Source: Hoyosella altamirensis | GTDB lineage: Bacteria > Actinomycetota > Actinomycetes > Mycobacteriales > Mycobacteriaceae | Direction of reading: 5' to 3' | Length of the DNA: 64,000 nucleotides | NCBI RefSeq assembly: GCF_014191505.1 | Contig: NZ_JACHWS010000004.1 | Span: 122,654-186,653, forward strand | In this document: piece by piece, positions 36,474-46,137 of the stretch | How the letters are laid out: the number at the start of each line of letters is the position of its first letter | Position numbering within the stretch: position 1 is the stretch's first letter | Made by a program: the position numbers and the translations under genes | The notes under the pieces: model-generated | Seen by the model: only the letters and a program-made list of their open reading frames with translations | Databases searched by the model: none | What the model was told of the DNA's origin: nothing

Positions 36474-38486
36474 TTAGACCTTGAGGGCTGGGTGCAGTCT
36501 CTTCATCGTCCACTCTTGTTGTCGCCGCGCAGCGATTGCCGCGACCAGGATCGACGCGACGAGAAGTCCCATGAGGACAGCGACGGAAGTCCATAGCCGG
36601 CCGTCTGCGCCGCCGATGATCAGCTGACGCAGTCCACTCACCGAGTAGCTCATTGGTATGTACGGGTGTATCACCTCGAACAGCCGCCCCGTCGTTTCCG
36701 TTGGGTACAAGCCCCCCGCGGACACCAGCTGGATCATCAAGAGTGCCAGAACAGCGACCCGCGCCGTGGACGAGCCGAGAACCACGAACACTGCCTGAGT
36801 GAACGCCAGGAAAGAAAGGCCTGTGAGTACGAGGAACGCGAGCATCCCGGGGCCGTTGCTGGGTTCAAGACCGATCAGATAGCGGATCACGGCATACATC
36901 ACGACGCCCTGCGCGACACTGATCACCGCAGCTGGCCAGTACGACGCCAGAACCGTCCGCAGACCGCCCAGGCCCGCCGCGAGCGCACGAGTCTGAATTG
37001 GCCTCATCACCATCCAGATGATGAACCCGCCGATGAACAGCGCGAGCGAGATGAAGAACGGTGCGACGCCGGTACCGAAGTTCGCGGCGGACGCCAGATT
37101 GCGCTGGTCCAGTTCCAGAGGCCCACCGATGACTTCAGCGCGCCCGGCCCGCTCCCGCTGGTCCCATTCGGGGATCTGCTGAGCTCCCTGCGCGAGGCCC
37201 GTGGCGAGCGCGTTCGCACCATCATCAAGCTGCGCTGTGCCGGCACCGAGTTGCCCGACCCCGTCTACCAGTGCGTCGCCGCCCGTGGCGAGTAGCTGGA
37301 GGCCAGCGCTGAGTTCGCCTGCGCCTGCGTTGAGCTCATTGGCTCCGTCTCTCAACTGGATGATCGCGTCGGTCAGCTCGCCACCACCGTCAGCAGCGAG
37401 TGCTAGTCCGGTACGGAAAGGGCTATTGGGATCTCCGAGCTGGAATGCGAGTTGCGCCGCCCCGTCCCGCAACCTGCGAAGATCACTCAACGCATTCGGC
37501 CCCAAACCTTCGCGGTCGATCTGCGCCCGCAAGTTCTCGAGCTCCCTAGCGGCGTCGTGCACAGCAGGGTGGGGGACCGCGTACAGGTGGTCCGCCTTGA
37601 GTTGGATGAGTCCAGTAATTTCGGCTTGCCTCGCACCGAGGACATCCAGCTGGTCAACGAGCAGGCTCACCGCCTGACTCAGCTGCACAGCTCCATCTCC
37701 GAGTTGCCGGGCGCCATCCTGGAGTTCTCGCAGCCCTCCAGCTAGGGGCAGTACACCCTCCGTGAGTTGATCGACCCCACTGCTGAGCTGGCCGGTGCCG
37801 TCAGCGAGTGCTGCCGCTCCGTCGCTCGCCGTTCGCAGGTTCGTCGCGAGGAGGTTCGCGCCATCATCGAGTTCCGCAACGCCAGCACGGAGTTCGCCAG
37901 TGCCCCCTGCGAGCTGGCGGCCCCCGTCTGCAGCTTCGACTAAACCGCCCCGCACGGTTTGCAGGCCGAACAAAACCTGATCAACAGCCTGAGCGCCGAT
38001 TTGTTCGGAAAGTACGTTGAGGATCCGGGACATCGCCGTTTCAGCAATTGTCGTGCCGATCGCGCTCGTTGCGTCGTTGTAGGTCACGTTGATCACCGCG
38101 CGGCGTGGGTTCTCACCTGATGGTGAAGTCACCGCTTCGCTGAAATCTGTGGGGAACTCAACCGCAAAGTAGTATCGTCCGTCTTCCACGCCGGCCTGCG
38201 CTTCCGCAAGAGATACGCGTTCCCAGCCGAGGTCTCCGCGACGAACCAGTTCGCGTGTCACTTGCTCGCCAACGCGCACGGTCACTCCGTCGACTAGCGC
38301 GCCGTAGTCGCTGTTGACAATCGCCACAGGCATCCGGTCGACGTTGTCGAGCGGGTTCCAGTACGCCCAGAGATACATCGCGCCGTACAGCAGGGGCAGG
38401 AAAATGATCGCGACGAGAGCCAGGCGTGGCAGACGTTCCCGGCTGAACCGCCGAAGCTCTGAGCCGAATGAGAATGCAGCAACCAT
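36474..38486 (-). CDS. YhgE/Pip family exporter-like membrane protein
   Basis: A 670-aa YhgE/Pip protein: one N-terminal helix (LPRLALVAIIFLPLLYGAMYLWAYWNPL), an extracytoplasmic domain with a long run of heptad-like Gly/Leu/Asp repeats (for example LADGTGQLSSGVDQLTEG, residues about 195-430), then five to six C-terminal helices of ABC-2 permease type. The signature MPVAIVNSDYGA is near residue 52. It begins 21 bp behind the ATPase gene on the same strand; together they look like a dedicated export system. The substrate is unknown; relatives include phage-infection proteins and type VII-associated proteins. Confidence 0.85.
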   Translation of the reverse strand: MVAAFSFGSELRRFSRERLPRLALVAIIFLPLLYGAMYLWAYWNPLDNVDRMPVAIVNSDYGALVDGVTVRVGEQVTRELVRRGDLGWERVSLAEAQAGVEDGRYYFAVEFPTDFSEAVTSPSGENPRRAVINVTYNDATSAIGTTIAETAMSRILNVLSEQIGAQAVDQVLFGLQTVRGGLVEAADGGRQLAGGTGELRAGVAELDDGANLLATNLRTASDGAAALADGTGQLSSGVDQLTEGVLPLAGGLRELQDGARQLGDGAVQLSQAVSLLVDQLDVLGARQAEITGLIQLKADHLYAVPHPAVHDAARELENLRAQIDREGLGPNALSDLRRLRDGAAQLAFQLGDPNSPFRTGLALAADGGGELTDAIIQLRDGANELNAGAGELSAGLQLLATGGDALVDGVGQLGAGTAQLDDGANALATGLAQGAQQIPEWDQRERAGRAEVIGGPLELDQRNLASAANFGTGVAPFFISLALFIGGFIIWMVMRPIQTRALAAGLGGLRTVLASYWPAAVISVAQGVVMYAVIRYLIGLEPSNGPGMLAFLVLTGLSFLAFTQAVFVVLGSSTARVAVLALLMIQLVSAGGLYPTETTGRLFEVIHPYIPMSYSVSGLRQLIIGGADGRLWTSVAVLMGLLVASILVAAIAARRQQEWTMKRLHPALKV

Positions 38487-38507
38487 GTCAAAGTCTCCCG
38501 AATAGCC

Positions 38508-39236
38508 TTAGCGGGCAGCCTGTGGCGCGCGGCGAGTCTCGGTACCAGGGTCAAGGTGACAGATCGTGTGCGGGTCACCGACGCTATCCACTGCCGTAGT
38601 GACGACTGTGCATGTTGGTGCTATGGCTCTGAGTCGTTCCGTGAAGTAGATCCTGTCCGCGTTGCTTTCAATCTGTTCGAAATCGTCGACGGCAAGCAGG
38701 TAGGGGTCACGAATCAGCGCGATCGAAACCTGCAGTAGCAGACGATCGAGTTGGCCCAGCTCCCAGATGACCGTGTTTGCGGAAGGAATAGTCCGGTCGC
38801 CGAACACCAGGTCGCACACGTCGGCTACGGCATTGTCCTTCACCTTCCGCACCGGCCGATACCAGGGTGCAGCCCAGGTGCGGCGCTCCCGGATCGCTTC
38901 ACCGACGGTCACCGCCTCGTCGAGATCATCGATTCCGGCGAAACCCGCGATCGCCGTGTACGACCGGATACGGTGACCCTTCTTCGGATAGGGCAGACCC
39001 AGAATCGTCAGGTCTCCGCTGGCTTGGCGCATACGGCCAGTAACGGTCAGAAGCAGGGACGTACGCCCTGACTTGGGTGGGCCCTGAATAACCGTCAGCT
39101 CCCCATAAGGAACGTCGAAAGTGCAAGGGCCGTAGACCCGTCCCCGGGCGCCTTTCAGCTCAATCCCGCGTGCGGACACGACTGGAGGCTCACTTCCGCC
39201 CGCATCATCGCGCTGGGAATCGTCCACGTCAGTCAT
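38508..39236 (-). CDS. ABC-like ATPase with altered Walker A, partner of YhgE
   Basis: A 242-aa ABC-type nucleotide-binding protein. Walker A reads GPPKSGRTSLLL, with Arg where the catalytic Lys belongs. Walker B is LLAVDDFEQI with a second Asp instead of the usual Glu. The LSGGQ signature is replaced by WELGQLDRLLL. Overall order and spacing still fit the ABC fold. ATG at 39236 is chosen (MTDVDD); the frame is open for 33 codons more. It probably binds nucleotide weakly or serves a structural role for the YhgE permease. Three changed motifs in one protein are unusual. Confidence 0.75.
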   Translation of the reverse strand: MTDVDDSQRDDAGGSEPPVVSARGIELKGARGRVYGPCTFDVPYGELTVIQGPPKSGRTSLLLTVTGRMRQASGDLTILGLPYPKKGHRIRSYTAIAGFAGIDDLDEAVTVGEAIRERRTWAAPWYRPVRKVKDNAVADVCDLVFGDRTIPSANTVIWELGQLDRLLLQVSIALIRDPYLLAVDDFEQIESNADRIYFTERLRAIAPTCTVVTTAVDSVGDPHTICHLDPGTETRRAPQAAR

Positions 39237-39300
39237 GTTTGGTGATCTTTCCACGTTGAGCACTGCTCGGCAGCGTAGTCCGCATCCTCGGATGAAGCGC

Positions 39301-39342
39301 GACCGGGGTGTTGCTGCGCTAGCACGCAGCAACACCCCGGTC
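39301..39342. terminator. 18-bp perfect hairpin after fadE5
   Basis: 39301-39318 pairs exactly with 39325-39342; the loop is six bases. It sits 30 bp past the fadE5 stop and upstream of the ATPase gene on the same strand, separating the two transcription units. No T-run. Confidence 0.65.
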
Positions 39343-39371
39343 AGTGGACAGAAAACTCTAGCTAGAGGCGA

Positions 39372-41207
39372 TCAGAAGGCGGCCTCGTCGAGTTCCATGA
39401 TGTCGAGATCGATGTTCGCGAGAACCTTACGGACCGCGTTGATCTCCGGAAGGACGTTCTTGGCGAAGAACGACGCCACGGCCACCTTGCCCTCGTAGAA
39501 GGCCTTGTCCTTGTCGCTGGCGCCCTTGTCGAGCGCAGCAAGTGCCACTTCTGCCTGGCGGAGCAGGAGCCAGCCGATAAGGAGATCACCGACGGACATG
39601 AGCAGCCGGACTGAGCCAAGGCCAATCTTGTACAGCTCCTTGGTGTCCTCAGCAGCGCCCATGAGGTGCTCGAAGAAAGTGCCTAGCACAGCCTGAACAT
39701 CTTCGAGTGCGGCCCCGAGGAACTCCCGCTCGTTCTTCAGGCGGTCATCACCGTTCGGGTTGTCGATGAACTGCTTGATCTCCCCAGCGACATGCGTCAG
39801 TGCAACACCCTTGTCGCGCGCGATCTTCCGGAAGAAGAAGTCTAGGGCCTGAATGGCCGTGGTGCCTTCGTAGAGCGAGTCGATCTTCGCGTCACGGATG
39901 TACTGCTCGATCGGGTAGTCCTGGAGGAAGCCAGAGCCGCCGAGCGTCTGCAGCGACTCGGTGAGGTACTGGTACGCACGCTCTGAGCCGACACCCTTGA
40001 CAATCGGGAGCAGCAGGTCATTGATGCGGAATGCGAGATCCTTGTCGGCGCCGGAGACGATCTTGGCGGCTTCAAGGTCTTGGTGGGCAGCGGTGAAGAG
40101 GTAAACAGCGCGAAGGCCTTCGGAATACGCCTTCTGCGTCATCAGGCTGCGGCGAACGTCAGGGTGCCGGGTGATCGGCACGCGCGGGGCCGTCTTGTCA
40201 GTCATCTGCGTCATGTCCGCGCCCTGTACGCGCTCCTTCGCGTACTCAAGAGCGTTCAGGTAGCCGGTTGAGAGCGTCGAGATGGCCTTGGTGCCGACCA
40301 TCATGCGAGCATGCTCGATCACCTCGAACATCTGGGCGATACCGTCGTGAACCTCACCGACGAGCCAGCCCACAGCTGGTTTACCGTGCTGGCCGAATGT
40401 CAGCTCACATGTCGACGAAGCCTTCAGCCCCATCTTGTGCTCGACGCCGGTTACGAAAACGCCGTTGTGCTCGCCGTATTCGCCAGTCTCCCAGTCCACG
40501 TGGTACTTCGGTACGAAGAACAGGCTCAGTCCCTTGGTGCCTGGCCCTGAACCTTCAGGGCGGGCGAGGACGAGGTGCATGATGTTGGGGAAGAGGTCAT
40601 CGGAGGTCGCGGAGGTGATGAAGCGCTTGACGCCCTCGATGTGCCAGGTGCCGTCTTCTTGCTGCACAGCCTTCGTGCGGCCGGCGCCTACGTCGGAACC
40701 AGCGTCGGGCTCAGTCAGCACCATCGTGGCGCCCCAGCCGCTCTCGACGACGTGCTCGGCCCACTTCTTCTGCTCTTCGGTGCCGAGGTGGTACAAGACA
40801 TTCGCGAACGACGGACCTGCCTGGTACATGAACGCTGCAGGCTGCGATCCGAGGAGCATCTCAGCGATGGCCCACACAACAGTGCGCGGAGCGGGGATGC
40901 CGCCGATTTCTTCGGCAAGCCCCATGCGGTACCACTCGCCATCCCAGAGAGCCTTGAAGGACTTCTTGAACGACTCAGGCAGAGTGACCTCGTGAGTTTC
41001 GGGGTCGAACACCGGCGGGTTACGGTCTGCGTCGGCGTAGGCCTCCGCAAGAGGACCCTCAGCCAGTCGCGCAACCTCGGTCAGCATGTCGCGGACAGTG
41101 TCGGTATCGAGGTCACCGAACTCACCGGACTTGAGGACATCGTCCAGCTGCAGGAACTCGAAAAGGTTGAACTCCAGGTCACGGACGTTGCTCTTGTAGT
41201 GGCCCAT
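39372..41207 (-). CDS. fadE5: acyl-CoA dehydrogenase FadE5-like
   Basis: A 611-aa FAD-dependent acyl-CoA dehydrogenase of the long (about 600-residue) class, with an extra C-terminal domain. Visible features are the FAD-binding stretch [19 protein letters not shown] near residue 160, GVKRFITSA, the catalytic-base region [26 protein letters not shown] near residue 440, and a tail like ACDH_C. It performs the first step of beta-oxidation. ATG at 41207 is 60 bp from an operator-like site at 41267. Order matches Rv0244c, facing away from fadA2 with four genes inserted between them here. Confidence 0.93.
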   Translation of the reverse strand: MGHYKSNVRDLEFNLFEFLQLDDVLKSGEFGDLDTDTVRDMLTEVARLAEGPLAEAYADADRNPPVFDPETHEVTLPESFKKSFKALWDGEWYRMGLAEEIGGIPAPRTVVWAIAEMLLGSQPAAFMYQAGPSFANVLYHLGTEEQKKWAEHVVESGWGATMVLTEPDAGSDVGAGRTKAVQQEDGTWHIEGVKRFITSATSDDLFPNIMHLVLARPEGSGPGTKGLSLFFVPKYHVDWETGEYGEHNGVFVTGVEHKMGLKASSTCELTFGQHGKPAVGWLVGEVHDGIAQMFEVIEHARMMVGTKAISTLSTGYLNALEYAKERVQGADMTQMTDKTAPRVPITRHPDVRRSLMTQKAYSEGLRAVYLFTAAHQDLEAAKIVSGADKDLAFRINDLLLPIVKGVGSERAYQYLTESLQTLGGSGFLQDYPIEQYIRDAKIDSLYEGTTAIQALDFFFRKIARDKGVALTHVAGEIKQFIDNPNGDDRLKNEREFLGAALEDVQAVLGTFFEHLMGAAEDTKELYKIGLGSVRLLMSVGDLLIGWLLLRQAEVALAALDKGASDKDKAFYEGKVAVASFFAKNVLPEINAVRKVLANIDLDIMELDEAAF

Positions 41208-41266
41208 TCTTAGCTCTCTCCGTTGAGATTGATGCGGTCGCTATACCGGCTTGGCTAGTCATTCTG

Positions 41267-41286
41267 TAACTACTCGCCAGTAACTT
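41267..41286. promoter_or_regulatory. TetR operator-like site upstream of fadE5
   Basis: On the minus strand this reads AAGTTACTGGCGAGTAGTTA. It shares TTAC, GG and GAGTA at the same spacing with the site at 31959. It lies 60 bp upstream of the fadE5 start codon, where a repressor could block transcription. Confidence 0.5.
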
Positions 41287-41347
41287 AGCTCAGTTTACGT
41301 GGTAGATCCGCCGCTGCCAATACGCCATCTTGCGAAGTGGTTCACAA

Positions 41348-42694
41348 TCAGGTAGCGACTGTGCTCCCCGCAGCGCCCCGGTAGGCCCGTCCGGGCTGAC
41401 GCGTGCGCGTCGCTGCGCGGATCGCACGCACCGTGGGAACGAACACCACCACCGCAACCACTGCTTCAGCGAGGAGGAAGGACCAGCCGACCGCGACAAG
41501 CCCGTACTGACCAGCGAAAATGGCCGCTCCGAGCAGCAACGTCGAGGTGCTCAAGAACTGGCTTGCGATTACCTTCCGGTAGTCCTTACGGAGCTGCGCG
41601 AACGCCCCGTAGAAGGCTTGCAGCGCAAGAAAAGGGATGGCTGCCGAGGCCAGAGCCAGCAGAGGCCCCCCGTAGGTGCGATAGTCCTCACCGATGATGC
41701 CCAGTCCGGTCGGCGCGATAACCGCGAGGAACATCGTGCTAGCCAGGGTGGCCAAGACAAGGACGAAGCCGAACCGGTAGGTGAGTCCTGCCAGGTCCGT
41801 TGCGTAATCACCCGCTGCTGTCACGAACGGCCCAACCGTCGCCGACATGAGAACAGCCAGCATCATGATCAACGAAAACGTCACGATGTAATACCCCGCC
41901 TGGTCTCGTCCTAGGGCCGTGATCACGATCAGCGGCAGCAGCGCCGGAACCATGGCCGCGAGCAGGGCTGGAGCATAAGACTTGCGGAAATCACGCAACA
42001 ACTGGCCGCGGCGAATCTGACGCGGAGCGATTTCAGTCAGTTTCGTCTCGCCGATGCGCGACATGATCGCGACGCTCAGAATCGGTACCAGGAACATCAC
42101 CGGCAAGAACCAGGCAAGAACCACACCAATCGTCCCGAACGGTACAAACGCGAAAAGCGGAAGCAGCAGCAGGCGCATCGTCGCATGGCTGACGTTTGCC
42201 AAAGCACCCCATCGTGCGCGGCCGAGTCCCGAAGCGGCAGGGTCATACAGCATCGAGATCGAGAGAATCGCGACGAGGACCGGGAACATAGCGACTTCAG
42301 TCGGGCTGCCAAAAAGCAGACTCCGCGGTGCAACTATCACAAACGCGGTACCCGTAACAAGGCTCGCGGTGAACACCGCGTAGTGACTGCGGAAGAACCA
42401 GCGCATCGCCAAAGATCCCGACAGAGGCAGATACTGCGTAGCGAGCGTCCCCATCCCAAAATTGGAAAGTGTGCTCAGGCCGAGTGCAGCACCGATGACG
42501 ACGCCCGCCGAGCCGACGTCCGCCGCGCTGTAAAGGAAAGCCGCAACCACCCAGAAAATAAGGTTCGAGATCGCGCCGAAGACGTTCGACGCCAGGGATA
42601 CAAGAGAGTCCGCAGCGAGGACGCGCCGTGATGGGAGTGCCCCCGCTGCCACGGAGGACGACGGCTCCCAGTCTGCGGACCCAGCGATTTGCAC
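41348..42694 (-). CDS. polysaccharide flippase-like membrane protein, second copy
   Basis: A 448-aa protein with 12-14 hydrophobic helices, of the MVF/Wzx-like superfamily (opening LAADSLVSLASNVFGAISNLIFWVVAAFLYSAADVG). It is unlike the protein at 17411 in detail but shares its architecture. The start is near 42694. It stands alone on the minus strand; the 140 bp to fadE5 carries the fadE5 promoter region. It probably exports a lipid-linked glycan or a related lipid; there is no adjacent glycosyltransferase to narrow this down. Confidence 0.75.
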   Translation of the reverse strand: MQIAGSADWEPSSSVAAGALPSRRVLAADSLVSLASNVFGAISNLIFWVVAAFLYSAADVGSAGVVIGAALGLSTLSNFGMGTLATQYLPLSGSLAMRWFFRSHYAVFTASLVTGTAFVIVAPRSLLFGSPTEVAMFPVLVAILSISMLYDPAASGLGRARWGALANVSHATMRLLLLPLFAFVPFGTIGVVLAWFLPVMFLVPILSVAIMSRIGETKLTEIAPRQIRRGQLLRDFRKSYAPALLAAMVPALLPLIVITALGRDQAGYYIVTFSLIMMLAVLMSATVGPFVTAAGDYATDLAGLTYRFGFVLVLATLASTMFLAVIAPTGLGIIGEDYRTYGGPLLALASAAIPFLALQAFYGAFAQLRKDYRKVIASQFLSTSTLLLGAAIFAGQYGLVAVGWSFLLAEAVVAVVVFVPTVRAIRAATRTRQPGRAYRGAAGSTVAT

Positions 42695-42752
42695 TATTTG
42701 AGTCTAGGGGCAGCATTAAGGCTGAAGGCCGCAGACGGGTGTTGTGATCGCC

Positions 42753-42998
42753 TCAGTTTTCGTCGCGTGCCTTTCGGGATATAACGCGCCTGTCATTGTC
42801 AGTCCCGTCACGGTCGCGCCACACATCGAAGGCGTACAGGACAAGAAAACCGATGCACATCGGGATCGCTACCAGCAAAATCAGGGGCTGCCGCACCTCG
42901 GGAAAGACCACTGCGATCGCGGTGACAGAACTTAGGAATACCGCGGAAATGGCGACGTAGAGCACTACGTCGCCAGCGCGGGGACCCTTAGATGCCAT
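42753..42998 (-). CDS. small two-helix membrane protein
   Basis: An 81-aa protein with two hydrophobic segments (DVVLYVAISAVFLSSVTAIAVVF and PLILLVAIPMCIGFLVLYAF) and a charged C-terminal tail (WRDRDGTDNDRR). I do not recognise the family. ATG at 42998. It is followed on the same strand by the flippase-like gene 58 bp on, and preceded by the LapA-like gene, so the three may share a transcript. Confidence 0.6.
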   Translation of the reverse strand: MASKGPRAGDVVLYVAISAVFLSSVTAIAVVFPEVRQPLILLVAIPMCIGFLVLYAFDVWRDRDGTDNDRRVISRKARDEN

Positions 42999-43056
42999 AG
43001 GAGCATCCTAGAGAACTACTACCGGGAACGGCGCATCAGCGGCACGAATATCGCCT

Positions 43057-43296
43057 TTACCGGCCATATTTGCGCTTCGTGCGACTCCGGCCCACTAACA
43101 TGCCGACCGCAAGTCCGAGGATGAAGATGATCGAGAGTGCGAGCCACATCGGCCATTCCACGCTGAGCCACAGCACGCTTATCGAAACACGGACTGTGTT
43201 CTGGAAAATCAAGATCAGCGCGAGGATGGCGAGTACTAGCGCCGCAACACGCTTCGCGGTGAACAGGGAAGTTTTCTCTTTGCCTGGCGCGGTCAT
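43057..43296 (-). CDS. LapA-domain (DUF1049) small membrane protein
   Basis: A 79-aa protein with two helices joined by a short polar loop: AALVLAILALILIFQNT and MWLALSIIFILGLAVGMLVG, with the family tail GRSRTKRKYGR. This is the LapA/DUF1049 pattern (FQN and the closing Gly-x-x-x-Gly helix). ATG at 43296 is preferred to the upstream frame extension. The role is unknown; Gram-negative relatives act in lipopolysaccharide assembly. Confidence 0.78.
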   Translation of the reverse strand: MTAPGKEKTSLFTAKRVAALVLAILALILIFQNTVRVSISVLWLSVEWPMWLALSIIFILGLAVGMLVGRSRTKRKYGR

Positions 43297-43400
43297 ATTC
43301 AGTCCTTTCGCGCGGCGTATTAGCCACATAGTATTACGAATCCGCGACGTCGTGGGCTTCCGGCTGATTACGGTTCGAGGAATTCGCGGGAGCCATTGAC

Positions 43401-43633
43401 TGCGGGCGCGCGCGGACCTCGCATGGCCGGAATGGAAGGTGGCGGTGGAGTACGACGGTGAGCATCATTTCACCAATCGGGGCCAGTGCACACGGGATGT
43501 CGAAAGGTGGAATGCGCTCCTCCACGAAGGCTGGACCGTCATTCGGGTAACAAAGGCGCAGTTGGTGCCCGACCCCTCCCGGCTGATCACCCAGGTGCGT
43601 GCCGCCCTCGGGAAAGCAGGGGCACCCGTATGA
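43401..43633 (+). pseudogene. C-terminal remnant of a DUF559/VSR-like endonuclease gene
   Basis: The frame encodes RADLAWPEWKVAVEYDGEHH, then GWTVIRVTKAQLV, which is only the last part of a DUF559-type domain (about 75 residues). A stop codon closes the frame just upstream at about 43398, and no N-terminal half is visible. It is the same family as the end of the frameshifted gene at 12077-13041. Confidence 0.6.
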
Positions 43634-43750
43634 AGTAGGGCACGAGTGGGCAGTTAAGTAGTCACTCTGGCGCCGAAACTCGCGCATAACCGCCCACTTG
43701 CCGGAAACCCGGGGCATGGACTTCGGGCGAATCCCCGCTACCCTCTAACG

Positions 43751-44314
43751 GTGCTGCTTTCTGACCGCGATATCAGAGCTGAACTCGCCGCTCGCCGCCT
43801 CCAAATCGAACCGTACGACGATTCGCTCGTGCAGCCCTCGAGCGTCGATGTAAGACTCGACCGGTACTTTCGGGTTTTCAACAACACCCGGTACACGCAC
43901 ATCGACCCGAAATTGCGGCAGGACGAGTTAACATCGCTGGTCGAGGCGCCTGATAATGAGCCGTTCGTACTGCACCCCGGCGAGTTCGTTCTCGGTTCGA
44001 CACTCGAAATCTGTACGTTGCCGCACGATCTTGCTGGTCGGCTTGAAGGGAAATCATCCCTGGGGCGGCTGGGGCTTCTGACGCACTCCACCGCAGGATT
44101 CATCGATCCTGGTTTCAACGGCCACATCACTCTTGAGCTGTCCAACGTCGCGAATCTGCCGATCACGTTATGGCCGGGCATGAAGATCGGGCAGCTGTGT
44201 TTAATCCGTCTTTCGAGTCCAGCAGAGCATCCGTACGGCAGTGCGAAAACCGGGTCTAAGTATCAGGGTCAGCGCGGCCCCACACCGTCGAAGGCGTACA
44301 TGAACTTTCAGTGA
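43751..44314 (+). CDS. dcd: dCTP deaminase (dUTP-forming/bifunctional type)
   Basis: A 187-aa enzyme of the dCTP deaminase family supplying dUTP/dUMP for thymidylate synthesis. Motifs: [14 protein letters not shown] at the start, PSSVDVRLD near residue 30, [25 protein letters not shown] near residue 100 with the catalytic Glu/Ser region, and [11 protein letters not shown] near the end. The actinobacterial enzymes of this length are often bifunctional deaminase-dUTPases. GTG at 43751. It is the counterpart of Rv0321; ugd (Rv0322) now lies 18 kb downstream, after the inserted element. Confidence 0.95.
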   Translation: MLLSDRDIRAELAARRLQIEPYDDSLVQPSSVDVRLDRYFRVFNNTRYTHIDPKLRQDELTSLVEAPDNEPFVLHPGEFVLGSTLEICTLPHDLAGRLEGKSSLGRLGLLTHSTAGFIDPGFNGHITLELSNVANLPITLWPGMKIGQLCLIRLSSPAEHPYGSAKTGSKYQGQRGPTPSKAYMNFQ

Positions 44315-44344
44315 CGCCCTCTGGCACGGGAAGGTTCAGCCCGA

Positions 44345-45730
44345 CTAACGCTGAGAGAGGGGGATGAACTGGCGGAACTTACCGCCCGCGCTAATCTCTG
44401 GCGGCACGGTGTCTCGCTCCACGCTGTAGCCGTCCAGCCCGTTGCTGACGAGCAGCTGGCCGAGGACGCGGAGGGCGTTGCTCCAGACTTCCTCGGGATT
44501 CCGGTCACAGGCCGGAACCAGTCGCACCAGGAGGGAATACCGGCCCGACTGTTTTAACTGCAGTTGCTGAATCCCTTCGGCTCTTGCAGCGAGGGATTCC
44601 ACAATGAGTGCAGCAGTCGTTTTCGGCTCGCCATCCGGCGAATGCAGCAGGTCAGCCGAGCGTCCTTGCACACGTACCGCCGGATGGGGGTTGCCGCATG
44701 GACACGGATCAGGCCGTTGGATCACCGCGTCACCCAGGTTGTAGCGAAGGATGGGCTGCGCTTTCCGGTAAAGCACCGACAGCAGTGTCGTATGCGACAG
44801 TGTCCCTGGCGGTGTTGGTTCAAAGTGTCTGTCAACAGGTTCGAGAATGATCCAGTCACTCAGGACGTGGTGCCAGCCGTGCGTGCAGTAGCGGGTCATG
44901 GTTATGGCCTCGCTGCAGCCATACGAATCGACGACCCGCGCACCGAAGACCTTCTCGATGCGAGCATATTCGTTGCGCGGCAAGCCGTCGCCAGTCGTCG
45001 CGACGATCGCCGGTCTGATCGACAGGGTTCCCTTCTCTTGCTCAGAAGCCAGAATCGAGGCAACGCTGCCGTAACCGTTGAGCATGACGGGCTGGAAAGC
45101 ATTGAGTTCGCGGACAAGTTCACTGACCGGCTGGAACACAGAAAGCACCTTGTTGCGGCCGTTTTCGGGCTGATTTCCGCTGTCCCTTTCATGCTGTGTC
45201 CGTAGCGAATTCAGGATGTGGTGACCCCCGGTGGCGAGGATTGATGCTGATCGCATGCGACCGCGCACTAGGCGCCACACACCCCCCGATAATGCTTCGC
45301 TTTTGAGGAAATCGATCACGTGTGGAAGCGCGTTGAGCTTCCGAGCAGTCGCGATCTCTTCACTCGACATGAGGAATATCCCGCGGTATCCGCTCGTGCC
45401 CGACGTTGACGAAATGCTGTACTTGCCAAGATATTTGGAGCCAATTTTGTCTAGATCTTTGAGAAAGGTGTCCGCCGACTCCCGGGTGATTTCGCGATCG
45501 GTCGCCCAATCGTCAAAGTTCTCCATAAGTGCGATCTTGTCCGTGATCGGGAGTACTGCTGGATCTGTCACCACCTCGGGAAGTCCCGAGTACAGCCGGG
45601 CATAGTACGGCGAGTGTTCGCGCACGAATCCAACAAGCTCAGTCAGGCGTGTGCTCTGTCGTTCAGCGAGCCGCTCCGCTTTGGATCCGGCCGACAGTGG
45701 GATCCGTTGAACCACGTCGATCATCGTCAT
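44345..45730 (-). CDS. PaaK/CapK-like acyl-adenylate ligase
   Basis: A 461-aa protein of the phenylacetate-CoA ligase / CapK type. The adenylation core is visible: SSTSGTSGYRGIFLMSSEE near residue 110 (phosphate-binding Ser/Thr/Gly loop), VVDSYGCSEAITM near residue 270, and YNLGDAVIQRPDPCPCGNPHPAVRVQGRSADLL near residue 345 with the family CPCG pair. It activates a carboxylic acid, but the acid cannot be told from the sequence. The coding region starts with ATG at 45730, 155 bp before the left attachment repeat of the integrative element. Confidence 0.85.
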   Translation of the reverse strand: MTMIDVVQRIPLSAGSKAERLAERQSTRLTELVGFVREHSPYYARLYSGLPEVVTDPAVLPITDKIALMENFDDWATDREITRESADTFLKDLDKIGSKYLGKYSISSTSGTSGYRGIFLMSSEEIATARKLNALPHVIDFLKSEALSGGVWRLVRGRMRSASILATGGHHILNSLRTQHERDSGNQPENGRNKVLSVFQPVSELVRELNAFQPVMLNGYGSVASILASEQEKGTLSIRPAIVATTGDGLPRNEYARIEKVFGARVVDSYGCSEAITMTRYCTHGWHHVLSDWIILEPVDRHFEPTPPGTLSHTTLLSVLYRKAQPILRYNLGDAVIQRPDPCPCGNPHPAVRVQGRSADLLHSPDGEPKTTAALIVESLAARAEGIQQLQLKQSGRYSLLVRLVPACDRNPEEVWSNALRVLGQLLVSNGLDGYSVERDTVPPEISAGGKFRQFIPLSQR

Positions 45731-45868
45731 GAAATGCCCCTCAGTTGACCTTCCGGGCTAGCTGTCTTCGCGCCGTTGCGGCCGCACCGGTCACGCCATT
45801 CAAGCAAATTCTGGCGGTGAATAGGCAGAAGGGGGATTGGTCTGAGTGTTGTGGCCACAATGCACGAA

Positions 45869-45899
45869 CCCCAGCTCAGGGACGCGCTCTGAGCTGGGG
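45869..45899 (-). terminator. original tRNA-Gly terminator hairpin, left side
   Basis: CCCCAGCTCAG (45869-45879) pairs perfectly with CTGAGCTGGGG (45889-45899). The right arm belongs to the 67-bp att repeat; the left arm is chromosomal. Before integration this was probably the terminator of the tRNA-Gly gene. Confidence 0.65.
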
Positions 45900-45952
45900 T
45901 TATGTATCTGAGCCGATGACGGGAATCGAACCCGCGTATTCAGCTTGGGAAG
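45886..45952. repeat. attL: left copy of the 67-bp direct repeat
   Basis: Identical over 67 bp to 61217-61283. It contains one arm of a terminator hairpin, a short spacer and the 3' part of tRNA-Gly up to the anticodon loop, without the rest of the tRNA gene. This partial tRNA marks the far end of the integrated element. Confidence 0.93.
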
Positions 45953-46137
45953 GTGTTTCTGGCTGCGAACAGGTGTGCGAACGCGCTGGTAGCGGGTTTG
46001 CGTGTCGATAGGATTTCCGCTGCTAGAGCCTGTTTTTTGTCGACCCGCGACCCTGTGGCGTGCGGATTCGCTACGTGGCTACCCGTTAGAAAGTGGAGGT
46101 GCCCTGGAGGTGCTGGTGCAGCCCCAGGGCGTGCCTG

